Positions 19,290-27,939 are shown, counted from the first letter of the stretch. The stretch: DNA of 64,000 nucleotides from DASTBU01 sp035711845 (GCA_035711845.1 DASTBU010000080.1:10496-74495), one strand, 5' to 3'. Notes: a model not told the origin generated them from the letters alone. Program-made: numbers and translations.

Positions 19290-20375
19290 TCACCTCGCGA
19301 GGCTGGCGCTCTGGCCCTCGACCGACGATTTCGCGGACCACAGGACCTTTTCGAGGTTGTGACGGCTACGCTTCTGCACTGTCGCCCGCGGAATGCGGCG
19401 AAGCCAGCCGCTGAGCGATCGCGTGCGCGCCCGACTCACGGCGATCAGGTAGAAGCCCTTGTCGGCATCCGCCGGCGGCGGCTGGAGCGCGATCAGGAAC
19501 ATCACCGCCGCATCGAGGTAATGCGCGGCGTACAGCTGGGTGCTGCCGATCACGATTGGCCGCTCCGGCTGGTTCGACGACGGCTCTGGCGAGTAGATGG
19601 CCTGATAGGTGATCCTCAGCACCGGCCGGATCTCGAAGTCCTCCTTCGACCAGTACACGAACCCCACGCTGCCCGGGAGCGGCCTGCCTGCAGGATCCCG
19701 CAGGTGCGCGAGCAGCCCCGGCGCCAGGTAACGGATGAACGCGGTCTCGGTCAGCAGCAGCGCCTGCTCGTCGGCGACGGCTACACGCTCCTCCTTGTTG
19801 GCGAACACGGGAAGCGCCTTCGCGCCGTGTCTGCTGTAGCCCGCGACATACGAGGCGAGCACCTCGCGCCAGATTGACGCCGACTCTTCCTGCCACGCCG
19901 GAGAGTTCCACTTCACGTCCCGCTGAAACCGCATGATGTCGGCATCCGACAGCCGCACGCGGCAGTCGCCCGGACGGCACGCTCGCAGGTCGAGATCGTA
20001 GGGCTCGAACGGTACGGCGTTCAGGTCGTCGGGCCCGTACGGGTTGGTGAGCACGCCAGCACCCATGAGAGCGCTGCTGCGTTCCAGAAAGTCGATCGTG
20101 CGCAGGCGCTCGACAAGGGCCTCGCGCCGTCCCCTGATGCGTACCGCGCCGGCCACCGCCACCTGACGGCGATCCGTCTCGATCAGCCGCGCGACGGCGT
20201 CACCCCTCTCAACGGCGGCGATCTCATCCCCCGACAGGCCGACCTGCTGCAGCACCTCCACAGGGGCTGGCCGCTGCTCCCCCCGGGCGTACGGCCTGGA
20301 TCCGCTCACAAGTGCCGCGGTGGTGGCACCCAGCAGGAGCGCCCGGGCTGAAAGGGCTCGTATGATGAAAGTCAT
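19290..20375 (-). CDS. Secreted protein of unknown function
   Basis: A 361-residue protein with a signal peptide (about 1-30, RALLLGATTAALVSGSRPYA). I do not recognise a family. Visible features are a Cys pair in RACRPGDCRVRLSDADIMRF near residue 135 and a Trp-rich region. A C-terminal hydrophobic stretch (AAHYLDAAVMFLIALQPPPAD) precedes a basic tail. ATG 20375 was chosen because it gives the signal peptide; the much longer frame to 21200 crosses two other genes. It converges on the Crp/Fnr gene with 17 bases between stops and is divergent from the hemerythrin-like gene with only 37 bases between starts. Confidence 0.65.
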   Translation of the reverse strand: MTFIIRALSARALLLGATTAALVSGSRPYARGEQRPAPVEVLQQVGLSGDEIAAVERGDAVARLIETDRRQVAVAGAVRIRGRREALVERLRTIDFLERSSALMGAGVLTNPYGPDDLNAVPFEPYDLDLRACRPGDCRVRLSDADIMRFQRDVKWNSPAWQEESASIWREVLASYVAGYSRHGAKALPVFANKEERVAVADEQALLLTETAFIRYLAPGLLAHLRDPAGRPLPGSVGFVYWSKEDFEIRPVLRITYQAIYSPEPSSNQPERPIVIGSTQLYAAHYLDAAVMFLIALQPPPADADKGFYLIAVSRARTRSLSGWLRRIPRATVQKRSRHNLEKVLWSAKSSVEGQSASLAR

Positions 20376-20412
20376 AGGGCGCGCACCCCCGGTAACAGTA
20401 TCGTTTTTTTTC

Positions 20413-20799
20413 ATGGAGCCGAGCGACGCCCTTTCACGCCTCGCCGACCTGCAGCGCTCCCTCGAAGCCCGTACCCAGGCGCTCGACGGGTCGCCGGAGT
20501 CCGTGCTCGACATCGGACCGGTAGTGCTCGATTTTGCCGCAACCGAGGAGCAGGCGTTCCTGCCGCTGCTGGAGTTGCTCGAGCCGGCCGTTCGTGCCGA
20601 ATTGGACGGCGAGCACGAGTCGCTCTTACAGGATCTCGATCTGCTCCGGTGGCTCGTCGACACGACGCCGGAGTCCACCGACGTCGCGGTACTGGCAGAG
20701 GCACTCACGAGTCGCCTCCGCCGCCACATCGCCAGGGACGGCCGCCTGCTTGCCCAGGCGCAACGCCTGGAGCGAGCAGGACGCAATCGGAAGAAGTAG
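20413..20799 (+). CDS. Degenerate hemerythrin-like helical protein
   Basis: A 128-residue, all-helical protein. The order EEQAFLPLLELL, EHESLLQDLDLLRWL, SRLRRHIARDGRLL follows the HHE hemerythrin pattern. However, the expected His before the first EE is absent and the last E is D, so iron binding is doubtful. ATG 20413 follows a run of eight T and no ribosome site; the frame continues upstream into the divergent gene start. A leaderless transcript from CAGTAT near 20396 is possible. Function unknown; O2 or iron sensing would be the family guess. Confidence 0.5.
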   Translation: MEPSDALSRLADLQRSLEARTQALDGSPESVLDIGPVVLDFAATEEQAFLPLLELLEPAVRAELDGEHESLLQDLDLLRWLVDTTPESTDVAVLAEALTSRLRRHIARDGRLLAQAQRLERAGRNRKK

Positions 20800-20821
20800 T
20801 CTGGATGGGCGGCCGGGCGGA

Positions 20822-21271
20822 TCAGGCGAGAGGCTTTTCCAACCAACCGCCGGCACAGCGTTCCGCGATGGTGACGTACCCCCGCCGGTCGAGCGGGGCA
20901 GCAACCTCTTTCGGTGGCATCAAGACGAGGCGGCGGCATCCGCCCGCGATCCCGGCGAGCTCCAGCGCATCGAGAAGCGCATGGACCACGTCGGGCGTGC
21001 TGCACCCGCACGTCCGGTCCAGCCCGATATCCGGCACCCGGAGCTCCACGTCGTTCTTGTTGCAGGTGGCGACCGCAACGATCTGGTCGCCGCAGTGCAC
21101 GGTGACGCGCGACCACGTCTGCAACCTGTCCAGCCGCGCCTCGGTCAGCATGCTGCCCGGAAACAGGCGGCGCATGTCGCCGGCCGGCAGCGGATCGCAA
21201 TCGGGTCCGGTGACCCTTATGTCGAGTGTCTGCACTTGGTCGTCATTGGCAACGTGCCTGTGTGGATGCAT
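20822..21271 (-). CDS. Small protein with GNAT-like C-terminal half, function unknown
   Basis: A 149-residue protein. The pattern LQTWSRVTVHCGDQIVAVAT followed by LLDALELAGIAGGCRRLVL and an ending in LDRRGYVTIAERCAGGWLEK loosely resembles the C-terminal strands of GNAT acetyltransferases. The acetyl-CoA loop (Q/RxxGxG/A) is not evident. It contains eight Cys. It lies downstream of enhancer-binding protein 1 on the same strand, separated by a family B repeat. I cannot name a function; a diverged or inactive GNAT fold is the best description. Confidence 0.5.
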   Translation of the reverse strand: MHPHRHVANDDQVQTLDIRVTGPDCDPLPAGDMRRLFPGSMLTEARLDRLQTWSRVTVHCGDQIVAVATCNKNDVELRVPDIGLDRTCGCSTPDVVHALLDALELAGIAGGCRRLVLMPPKEVAAPLDRRGYVTIAERCAGGWLEKPLA

Positions 21272-21367
21272 GGCTTCTCTCGGGTGCTCGCTGAACTCCC
21301 GCCTGGTGATCTAACTAGACCGGGGGGCTTCTCCCCGCCGACCCCGCATCGCGCCCGTGGCGCGCCC

Positions 21368-21429
21368 TAGTCCGTTGTGCGGCCCCGCAACGCGTACGAA
21401 AGTCTCGTTTCGAGCCGCATGACGGACTA
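21368..21429. repeat. Palindromic repeat, family B, copy 1
   Basis: A 62-base imperfect palindrome starting TAGTCCGTTGTGCGG and ending CCGCATGACGGACTA, with CGTACGA-TCTCGTTTCGAG inside. Near-copies lie at 35118-35179 and 63736-63790. The final CTA is the stop codon (TAG) of enhancer-binding protein 1. Upstream bases 21315-21367 (GGGGGGCTTCTCCCCGCC and GCGCCCGTGGCGCGCC) are also shared with copy 2. Confidence 0.85.
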
Positions 21430-22437
21430 ACTCTCGGCGTCCTCGAGATGGTCGAGACCGAGCTTCCGGATCCGGTCCCCGAGCGTGGACCGCTTGATCT
21501 GGAGCAGTTCGGCGGCCTTCGACTTGTTGCCGTGATTGATCTTCAGCGCCCAGGCGATCAGGTGCGTCTCGACCTCGTGCAACCGTTCGTCGAGCGACAC
21601 GGCTGCCGGATGCGTCTGGTGTTCGATCCGCGGGGGCGGTGTCTGAATCTGGCTGTGGAACAGGATGCTTGCCGGCATGCACCCGCATCGCACCCGGTTG
21701 CAGGTGCAGGTCTGAGCGATGCGCTCGCAGGCGTTCTCGAGCTCCCGGACGTTGCCGGGCCAGGGGTACCGCATGAACGCTTCTCGAACCGTGTGCGACA
21801 GCTCCGGCACGCGATCGGTGCGGTCCCGGAAGAACCGCTTCATGAAGTGGTCCGTCAGCAGGGGGATGTCTTCACGCCGCTCCCGCAGCGGGGGGAGCCA
21901 GATCGGCACGACGTTCAGCCGATAGTAGAGATCCTCGCGGAACTTGCCTTCGGCCACGAGCTGCTTCAGGTTGCGCTTGGAGCCGGTAATCACGCGGACG
22001 TCCACGGGCAGGGCGCGCGTCCCGCCGACCCGCTCCACAGTCCGCTGCTGCAGCACGCGAAGCAGCTTCACCTGCACGGACGCCGGCACATCGTCGATGT
22101 CGTCGAGGAAGATCGTGCCGCCGTCGGCCATCTCGAAGCGGCCCGGCCGATCCTTGACGGCGCCGGTGAACGACCCGCGCTCGTGCCCGAAGAGCTCCGA
22201 TTCGATGAGCGTCTCGGTGAGGATCGCGCAGCTGACCGCGACGAAGGGTCGGCGGCGGCGACGGCTCGAATGGTGGATCAGATTGGCGACCATCTCCTTG
22301 CCCGTGCCTGTCTCCCCGACGACGAGCACGTTGCTTTCGCTCTCGGCGATAACCCGGACGAAGTCGAAGACGGCCCGCATGCGCGGGCTGCGCCCGACGA
22401 CGACCGAGTCGATGGAGAAGGTGCGATCGGTCGACAT
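21427..22437 (-). CDS. Sigma-54 enhancer-binding protein 1, no receiver, Cys cluster
   Basis: A 336-residue activator of sigma-54 RNA polymerase consisting of an AAA+ domain and a Fis-type HTH. Motifs: Walker A GETGTGKE 41-48, sigma-54 contact loop GSFTGA 88-93 (A to S change), FLDDID 110-115, and Fis HTH with NKSKAAELLQIKRSTLGDRI. It has no receiver or GAF domain. A Cys group at residues 237, 244, 246, 251 and 253, just after NVRELENA, lies where NifA proteins carry their redox-sensitive Cys motif. ATG 22437 aligns with the start of paralogue 2 and leaves a leader downstream of its own sigma-54-type promoter. Redox or metal control is inferred. Confidence 0.9.
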   Translation of the reverse strand: MSTDRTFSIDSVVVGRSPRMRAVFDFVRVIAESESNVLVVGETGTGKEMVANLIHHSSRRRRRPFVAVSCAILTETLIESELFGHERGSFTGAVKDRPGRFEMADGGTIFLDDIDDVPASVQVKLLRVLQQRTVERVGGTRALPVDVRVITGSKRNLKQLVAEGKFREDLYYRLNVVPIWLPPLRERREDIPLLTDHFMKRFFRDRTDRVPELSHTVREAFMRYPWPGNVRELENACERIAQTCTCNRVRCGCMPASILFHSQIQTPPPRIEHQTHPAAVSLDERLHEVETHLIAWALKINHGNKSKAAELLQIKRSTLGDRIRKLGLDHLEDAES

Positions 22438-22498
22438 GGACGCCGGCCTTTGAACTGCTGGAGCGGTAGCTTCTTCGAACATTCCAGTCACCCCTACC

Positions 22499-22513
22499 GC
22501 AACCTCGATGCCA
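22499..22513 (-). promoter_or_regulatory. Predicted sigma-54 promoter of enhancer-binding protein 1
   Basis: The minus strand reads TGGCATCGAGGTTGC: TGGCA and TTGC are intact with GG-N10-GC spacing. It lies about 62 bases before the chosen start, implying that the activator is itself sigma-54 dependent. Confidence 0.58.
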
Positions 22514-22698
22514 GCCCGGGAGCAGGCGGCGAAAGCCCGGGGCATCCTCTATTTGACCCGCAATTTCACTGGGGAATTTTTCGGTAGGGCAGCGAAGGAT
22601 CCCCCGGCGGACGGACGGGGAAGCCGGCCTGGCGCCGACTTTTCGGCACCCGCGTCCGGGCAGGGAAATCCGACCTCTGAAATCGTCAGCAAATCCTA

Positions 22699-22710
22699 CG
22701 GATTCCCGGC
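22699..22710 (-). promoter_or_regulatory. Candidate activator site GCCGGGAATCCG
   Basis: The minus strand reads GCCGGGAATCCG, identical over 12 bases to 33929-33940. It lies in the 324-base divergent region 22438-22761 between enhancer-binding protein 1 and hemN, about 190 bases upstream of the former's -24 element. A related GGGAAATCCG is at about 22673. Confidence 0.42.
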
Positions 22711-22732
22711 AGGGCGCTCGTCGGCCCACTCG

Positions 22733-22747
22733 CGGCACGCTCTTTGT
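22733..22747 (+). promoter_or_regulatory. Weak sigma-54-like site before hemN
   Basis: CGGCACGCTCTTTGT fits GGCAC-N5-TTG but has T for C in the -12 box. It lies so near the ATG (22762) that the transcript would be almost leaderless. The same GGCAC-N5-TTGTG string occurs before the tetrahaem gene at 26803. Confidence 0.25.
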
Positions 22748-22761
22748 GAACAGGGTTGGCC

Positions 22762-24159
22762 ATGACCCCGGTGACGACGGACAACGTGGCCTCGCTGCTG
22801 CGCCAGTACGACAGGCCAGGCCCGCGCTACACGTCCTATCCCACGGCGGTCGAGTTCAACGAGTCCTTCGACGAGGCTGCCTACCGCGGACGCCTCGACG
22901 CGGCCTCCTCGATACCCGACGAGCCGCTGTCCCTCTACCTCCACTTGCCCTTCTGCGAGGCCAGGTGCTCGTACTGCGGGTGCATGGTGATCATCACGCA
23001 GAAGCGTGAGGTCGCCGCCCGGTATCTCGACTACCTCGACAGGGAAATCGAGATGCTCGCCCGGGCGCTCAGGGACCGCCGCCGAATCGTCCAGCACCAC
23101 TGGGGGGGCGGAACGCCGACCTATCTGACCCCGGCCCAGATGACCCGGCTCCATCGCACGGTCGAACGCTGGTTCGAGTTCGACCCGGACGCCGAACAGG
23201 CCATCGAGATCGACCCGCGGGTGACGACCCGGGAGCAGCTCGATCTCCTGCGGTCGCTCGGGTTCAACCGTCTGTCCATGGGGGTCCAGGACTTCACGCC
23301 GGACGTGCAGGAAGCGATCAACCGCCGCCAGTCGGAGGCGATGACGAGGGACCTGTACGATTACGCGCGTTGCGCCGGCTTCGATTCGATCAACGTCGAT
23401 CTGATTTACGGGCTGCCGCGGCAGGGGCTCGACACGTTCCGCCGAACGCTCGACTCCGTCGTGGACATGCGGCCGGAGCGCATCGCGGTCTACTCCTACG
23501 CGCACGTGCCGTGGCTGCGCCCCCATCAGAAGGACATCAGCACCGCCGACCTGCCAGACGCGGGCCTGAAGTTCGAGCTGTTCGGCGCCGCGATCGAAAC
23601 GTTCCTGGCAGGCGGCTACTCCGCGATCGGCATGGATCACTTCGCGCTCCCCGGCGATGAGCTGGCGCTTGCTGCAGCAGCGCGAAAGCTGCACCGCAAC
23701 TTCATGGGCTACACCACGCGGCCGGCGTCCGACATGTTCGGCGCGGGCGTCTCGTCCATCGGCGACGTTCGCGGGGCGTTCGCCCAGAACGAGAAGAAGC
23801 TTCCGCGCTACTACGAGGCGATCGACGCCGGCCGGTTCCCGATTGAGCGCGGCTATGCGCTGACACCGGACGATCTCGTGCGGCGGTTCGTGATCACCGA
23901 GCTGATGTGCAACTTCCACGTCAGCCGCGCCGTCGTGGGCGAGCGGTTCGGACTCGACTTCGACCGGTATTTCGCATCGGAGCTGACGGGCCTGGCCGGC
24001 AACGCGGGCCCCGTCGCCGACGGGTTTCTTCGGATCGACGCCGATGGGCTCACCGTAACCGGCCCGGGACGACTCTTCGTTCGCAATATCTGCATGGCGT
24101 TCGACCGTTATCTGCCAACGCACCAGGCCGGACGGCCGGTATTCTCCAGGACCATCTGA
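22762..24159 (+). CDS. hemN: Oxygen-independent coproporphyrinogen III oxidase
   Basis: Radical-SAM enzyme converting coproporphyrinogen III to protoporphyrinogen IX without O2. The 465-residue length equals that of E. coli HemN. Residues 12-25 (RQYDRPGPRYTSYP) are the HemN N-terminal motif, and the cluster motif is CEARCSYCGC near 67-76. HWGGGTPTYL follows, and NVDLIYGLPRQ and GYTTRP are further HemN signatures. ATG 22762 was preferred to a TTG two codons upstream. It is the first of three haem genes (hemN, hemH, hemY) with touching or overlapping ends, a likely operon supplying haem for the many c-type cytochromes here. Confidence 0.95.
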   Translation: MTPVTTDNVASLLRQYDRPGPRYTSYPTAVEFNESFDEAAYRGRLDAASSIPDEPLSLYLHLPFCEARCSYCGCMVIITQKREVAARYLDYLDREIEMLARALRDRRRIVQHHWGGGTPTYLTPAQMTRLHRTVERWFEFDPDAEQAIEIDPRVTTREQLDLLRSLGFNRLSMGVQDFTPDVQEAINRRQSEAMTRDLYDYARCAGFDSINVDLIYGLPRQGLDTFRRTLDSVVDMRPERIAVYSYAHVPWLRPHQKDISTADLPDAGLKFELFGAAIETFLAGGYSAIGMDHFALPGDELALAAAARKLHRNFMGYTTRPASDMFGAGVSSIGDVRGAFAQNEKKLPRYYEAIDAGRFPIERGYALTPDDLVRRFVITELMCNFHVSRAVVGERFGLDFDRYFASELTGLAGNAGPVADGFLRIDADGLTVTGPGRLFVRNICMAFDRYLPTHQAGRPVFSRTI

Positions 24160-25194
24160 ATGAAGACACACGAACAGACGGGGGTCCTTCTCTTCAACCT
24201 TGGGGGTCCGGAGGATCTCGCCTCGGTAGAGCCATTCCTCGTCAATCTTTTTTCCGACCGCGAGATCATCGAGTTGCCGTTCGGCGCACGGCTGCAGCCG
24301 CTCATGGCGCGGCTCATCGCCCGGATGCGCGGACCGTCGGTTCGCAGCAACTACCAGCGAATCGGCGGGGGATCGCCGCAGCTGCGGATCACCCAGGCGC
24401 AGGCCCGGGCGCTCGAAGAGCGTCTGAACGGGTTCGGCGGCCGCAGTCCGGTCAAGGTGTTCATCGCGATGCGCTATTCGAAACCCTCCGCAGCCGATGC
24501 GCTGGAAGCGATGGCGGCTGCCGGAATCCGGCGGGTGCTGACGCTCACGCTCTTTCCGCACTACTCGAAGGCGACGACCGGCTCCTCGCGGAACGAGTTC
24601 GATCGCGTGCTCTCGAGCCCCCGTTGGCGGGCGCATGGGTTCGACGTGGAGCATATCGAAGCGTATCCAGACGATCCGCGGTATCTCGACGCCATGACGG
24701 CCACCGTGCGGGACGCCTGGCAGAGGATTCCGGAGCAACGGCGGCACCACACGGTGATCCTGTTCAGCGCGCACGGCCTCCCCCAGAAGTTCATCGACGA
24801 AGGGGACCCGTACGTGCAGCACATCGACGCCACCCGCTGGGGAATCCTGCAGCGGCTGAATCTGCCGAACCGCCAGCTTCTCGCGTACCAGTCGAGGACC
24901 GGCCCGGTGAAATGGCTCGGGCCCGGCACCGAAGAAATCATCGAGGAGCTCGGCCGGGATGGGGTCAGGGATCTGCTGATCGTTCCGCTGTCGTTCGTCT
25001 CGGATCACATCGAGACGCTGTACGAGGTGGACATGCTGTTCAAGGAGACAGCGGACCGCGCAGGTATCACCGGGTACTACAGGCCAGAGGCGCTCAACGC
25101 ACATCCGCTCTTCATCGACGCGCTCGCCGGGCTGGTGAGCGATTGGCTGGAGCTCGAAGCCACCGAGTACGACGCCGTCGGGGCGACGGTATGA
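24160..25194 (+). CDS. hemH: Ferrochelatase
   Basis: Inserts Fe(II) into protoporphyrin IX in the last step of protohaem synthesis. The 344-residue protein starts TGVLLFNLGGPE (the family N-terminal motif), contains FIAMRYSKPS near 103-112, the catalytic His in ILFSAHGLPQKF near 200, and LSFVSDHIETLYEVD near 277 with the conserved Glu and Asp. Its ATG is immediately after the hemN stop and its own stop overlaps hemY by four bases (ATGA), so translation is tightly coupled. Confidence 0.95.
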   Translation: MKTHEQTGVLLFNLGGPEDLASVEPFLVNLFSDREIIELPFGARLQPLMARLIARMRGPSVRSNYQRIGGGSPQLRITQAQARALEERLNGFGGRSPVKVFIAMRYSKPSAADALEAMAAAGIRRVLTLTLFPHYSKATTGSSRNEFDRVLSSPRWRAHGFDVEHIEAYPDDPRYLDAMTATVRDAWQRIPEQRRHHTVILFSAHGLPQKFIDEGDPYVQHIDATRWGILQRLNLPNRQLLAYQSRTGPVKWLGPGTEEIIEELGRDGVRDLLIVPLSFVSDHIETLYEVDMLFKETADRAGITGYYRPEALNAHPLFIDALAGLVSDWLELEATEYDAVGATV

Positions 25195-26627
25195 AGAGCA
25201 TCGCGATCGTCGGCGCCGGCATCGCCGGACTCTCTATCGCCCATGCCATCCGCAAGCTCGCGCCAGAGGTCCGTGTGATTGTGCTCGAACGCGGTCAGCG
25301 GGCCGGCGGAAACATCCGCAGCGAATTGACCAAAGGGTATCTGTGTGAGTGGGGGCCGGACGGCTTCCTCGACAATGCACCCGAGACGCTGGCCCTGGCG
25401 CGCGCAGTGGGTGTGGAGCACAGGCTGCTTCCGAGCAGTAATGCAGCCAGGCGCCGGTTCATCTACCGGCATGGCCGCCTGAACGAAGTGCCGACCTCCC
25501 CTGTCGCCTTTCTCAGCTCGCCGCTTCTCTCCGTCGCGGCCAAGGCGCGGATCTTCGGGGAGCCGTTCGCGCGCAGCAGACCGGAGGGCGACGAGACGAT
25601 CTTCGACTTCGCGGCGCGGCGCATCGGGACGGAGGCGGCTTCGGCCATGATCGACTCGATGGTGTCGGGCATCTTCGCGGGAGATGCGCGCTCGCTGTCG
25701 CTTCGCGCGTGCTTCCCGAAGATGTGGCAGCTCGAGACGGATCATGGCGGACTGTTCCGCGCTCTCCTCGCCACGCGCAAGCGCCGTCGAAAGGGAGATG
25801 CCGTCGGGGCGCCGACGGGACGGCTCACGTCGTTCGACGCCGGCATGGAAACGCTGATTCGAGGAGCTGCGGAGGCGTTGGGCGGCTCGCTCCGGACCTC
25901 CTCCGGCGTCGAAAGCCTTCGTCGAGGCCGCGCGACTCGCGGGGTCGTCGATCTTTCGCCGGCGGCCGGCTTCACGCTGGCGACCGCGGGCGGGACGGTC
26001 GAAGCCGATGCGGTGGTCCTCGCAGGACCGGCGACGGAGAGCGCCGCGCTCATCCGGCCGTTCGACGCCGACACCGCCGCGTTGCTGGCCGGAATACCCA
26101 CGGCATCCCTGGCGGTCGTCTGCCTGGGATATGACGAGCAGGGCATCGCCGCCGAGCGTGGCCCCCTCGACGGATTCGGGTTCCTCGTGCCCCGGAGTGA
26201 GAACGTCCGGATCCTGGGAGCGCTCTGGGAGACGAGCATCTATCCGGGCCACCGCGCGCCCGAGGGGAAGGCGCTCGTTCGCGTGATGATTGGCGGTGCA
26301 CTGGATCCGGAAGCCGTCGTGCTCGACGACGAGCAGTTGATCGCGATCGTCAGGGCCGACCTGGCACGCACCATGGGGCTGAAGAATCCGCCCGAGTTCG
26401 TGCGCATCATCAGGCACGCGCGCGGGATCCCGCAGTACACCGTCGGCCATCTGGCGCGGCTGGAGCGAATCGGTGAGCAGCTGCAGGCGCATCCCGGGCT
26501 GCTGCTTGCAGGAAACTCGTACCACGGAGTGTCCATCAATTCCTGCATCGCCGAGGCGGATCGGATTGCCGAAGGCGCCCTCCTCCACGTGAGGGCGACC
26601 GACCAGAGACTCGAGAGGGTCAGCTGA
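25191..26627 (+). CDS. hemY: Protoporphyrinogen oxidase (FAD-dependent)
   Basis: Oxidises protoporphyrinogen IX to protoporphyrin IX. The 478-residue protein begins with a dinucleotide-binding motif IAIVGAGIAGLSIAHAI (residues 3-19) and continues with VLERGQRAGGNIRSE. The C-terminal FAD region has ...GLLLAGNSYHGVSINSCIAE. ATG 25191 is used; the long in-frame extension upstream crosses hemN and hemH and is not coding. HemY-type enzymes normally use O2, whereas HemN does not, so a different acceptor may serve under anoxia (inference). The cluster order in the window is hemN, hemH, hemY. Confidence 0.94.
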   Translation: MKSIAIVGAGIAGLSIAHAIRKLAPEVRVIVLERGQRAGGNIRSELTKGYLCEWGPDGFLDNAPETLALARAVGVEHRLLPSSNAARRRFIYRHGRLNEVPTSPVAFLSSPLLSVAAKARIFGEPFARSRPEGDETIFDFAARRIGTEAASAMIDSMVSGIFAGDARSLSLRACFPKMWQLETDHGGLFRALLATRKRRRKGDAVGAPTGRLTSFDAGMETLIRGAAEALGGSLRTSSGVESLRRGRATRGVVDLSPAAGFTLATAGGTVEADAVVLAGPATESAALIRPFDADTAALLAGIPTASLAVVCLGYDEQGIAAERGPLDGFGFLVPRSENVRILGALWETSIYPGHRAPEGKALVRVMIGGALDPEAVVLDDEQLIAIVRADLARTMGLKNPPEFVRIIRHARGIPQYTVGHLARLERIGEQLQAHPGLLLAGNSYHGVSINSCIAEADRIAEGALLHVRATDQRLERVS

Positions 26628-26645
26628 ATCTGTACTGGACGCTTC

Positions 26646-26666
26646 ACATTCCCGCCGCCGGAATGT
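26646..26666. promoter_or_regulatory. Palindrome ACATTCC-N7-GGAATGT 3' of hemY
   Basis: A perfect 7-base inverted repeat with a 7-base spacer, 18 bases after the hemY stop. It may be a terminator (no T-run) or an activator site, since ATTCCCG and CGGGAAT recur upstream of sigma-54-type promoters in this window; another copy is at 26758-26770. Confidence 0.35.
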
Positions 26667-26801
26667 CGTCAGTGCCCCGTGGCGCGACCGCCGACTATCC
26701 GTGGGACCCGTCTCCCCTCCCGCGCGTCCCCCGCACGCGGTCTGTCCAATTTCTTTCGGCAATTCCCGCGCGATCGCGCATCGGCGTCACGAGCGCGGCG
26801 C

Positions 26802-26816
26802 TGGCACTCGTCTTGT
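26802..26816 (+). promoter_or_regulatory. Sigma-54-like site before the tetrahaem gene
   Basis: TGGCACTCGTCTTGT has a perfect TGGCAC and correct spacing, but T for C in the -12 box. The predicted start site would fall after the ribosome site (GAGGA at 26820), which argues against it unless spacing is unusual. Confidence 0.28.
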
Positions 26817-26828
26817 GATGAGGACGGC

Positions 26829-27296
26829 ATGCGCACCATAACGACTCTGTTCATGTCCGCGGTCGTCTCGGGCCTGCTGGCGGTTGGGTGGCACGCCACG
26901 CCGGGAGCCCAGGCGCCGGACACCTCGACATTCGCCTGGGCAGATGCCTGCAAGGATTGTCACAAGGACATCTACGCGGCCTGGTCGCAGACCAAGCACG
27001 CGCGGGCGCTGAACAGGCTCAGCAGCAGCGAGCAGAAGCAGGAGTGCGTAGGCTGCCACCTCACCGGCCCCAAGCAGCCGGTGGAGTCCGGCTCCAAGGT
27101 CCTGAACGCCGGCGTGCAGTGCGAATCCTGCCACGGCGCGGGGGCCGCGCACGCCGGTGATCCCACGGTCAAGACCGGGCTCGTGAAAGAACCGGGCGAG
27201 CAGGTCTGCCTCGAGTGCCACAACGACCGCAGCCCGCACTTCAGGGGGTTCGTCTACGCCGGGATGAGCCGCCTGTCGCACCGGGTCGTGAAGTAA
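26829..27296 (+). CDS. Tetrahaem c-type cytochrome (cytochrome c554-like)
   Basis: A 155-residue exported protein with a signal peptide (residues 1-28) and four haem motifs: CKDCH near 41, CVGCH near 74, CESCH near 99 and CLECH near 132. The opening pattern DACKDCHKDIYAAWSQTKHARA is that of cytochrome c554/multihaem perchlorate-reductase-like proteins; I quote only its first 20 residues' features here (Trp and His after the first haem). ATG 26829 has GAGGAC upstream. It follows the haem synthesis operon by 201 bases. Its 3' end overlaps the convergent sigma factor gene by 56 bases. Its redox partner cannot be named. Confidence 0.87.
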   Translation: MRTITTLFMSAVVSGLLAVGWHATPGAQAPDTSTFAWADACKDCHKDIYAAWSQTKHARALNRLSSSEQKQECVGCHLTGPKQPVESGSKVLNAGVQCESCHGAGAAHAGDPTVKTGLVKEPGEQVCLECHNDRSPHFRGFVYAGMSRLSHRVVK

Positions 27297-27939
27297 GCGA
27301 GGGTTCGCCGTCGATCAGATGCCTGAGGCGCCCGTGCGCCCTGTGCAGGCGCACCTTGACGTTCGCCTCGGAGATGCCGAGCACGCGCGCGACCTCCTTT
27401 GTTGACAGGCCCTCCAGGTCGCGCAGGAACACTGCCTCCCGGTACGCGGCCGGCAGCGCGGCGAGCGCGTTCCTGATGGCATCCGACGATTCCAGTCTGG
27501 CGACGAGCTCGTCGGCGCCGGGGCGTGCATCGGCTGGCTCGAACGCGACGGCATGCAGCGCGTCGTCGAGCGACTGTAGATGACGAGGCGCCGCGACCGG
27601 ACGCCGGCGGCCGACGAGGCAGGCATTCTTGACGGTCTTGTAGAGCCAGGCGCGGAACGCGGCAGGCTCTCGGATGCGGCCCGCGTACCGGAACGTTCGT
27701 AGCAGCGCCTCCTGGAGCGCGTCTTCGCTGTCGGGTGCGTGTCCGCAGATCGCCTCGCTGTACCGGCGGGCGATCCGTTGAGCACGATCGAGCAGGTCTT
27801 CCAGCGCCTCGGCATCGCCCGCGCGAACCCGCTCGAGGAGCGTGGTGTAGTCACGAACCGATGCTGACGGTTCCACCGTTTCCCGAGCCACGTCCCAGTG
27901 TAACCAAATGACGGCACTCTGAATCCTCTGGTGAGACAT
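27241..27939 (-). CDS. ECF-type RNA polymerase sigma-70 factor
   Basis: Region 2 is visible in LLERVRAGDAEALEDLLDRA and DSEDALQEALLRTFRYAGRI, with the FRAWLYKTVKN motif after it. Region 4 has ALPAAYREAVFLRDLEGLST and an HTH KEVARVLGISEANVKVRLHR. About 232 residues from ATG 27939; GTG codons at 27879 and 27864 would give a more typical N-terminus, so the start is open. No anti-sigma gene is adjacent. Its 5' end overlaps the divergent TolC gene by two bases and its 3' end overlaps the tetrahaem gene by 56 bases, both unusual. Targets are unknown; the efflux operon is the nearest candidate. Confidence 0.86.
   Translation of the reverse strand: MSHQRIQSAVIWLHWDVARETVEPSASVRDYTTLLERVRAGDAEALEDLLDRAQRIARRYSEAICGHAPDSEDALQEALLRTFRYAGRIREPAAFRAWLYKTVKNACLVGRRRPVAAPRHLQSLDDALHAVAFEPADARPGADELVARLESSDAIRNALAALPAAYREAVFLRDLEGLSTKEVARVLGISEANVKVRLHRAHGRLRHLIDGEPSLTSRPGATGGSSRRRRTP

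Noticed and set aside
23907..25190. Long upstream extension of the hemY frame
   Set aside because: It runs out of frame through hemN and hemH, which have full family motifs; hemY starts at 25191.
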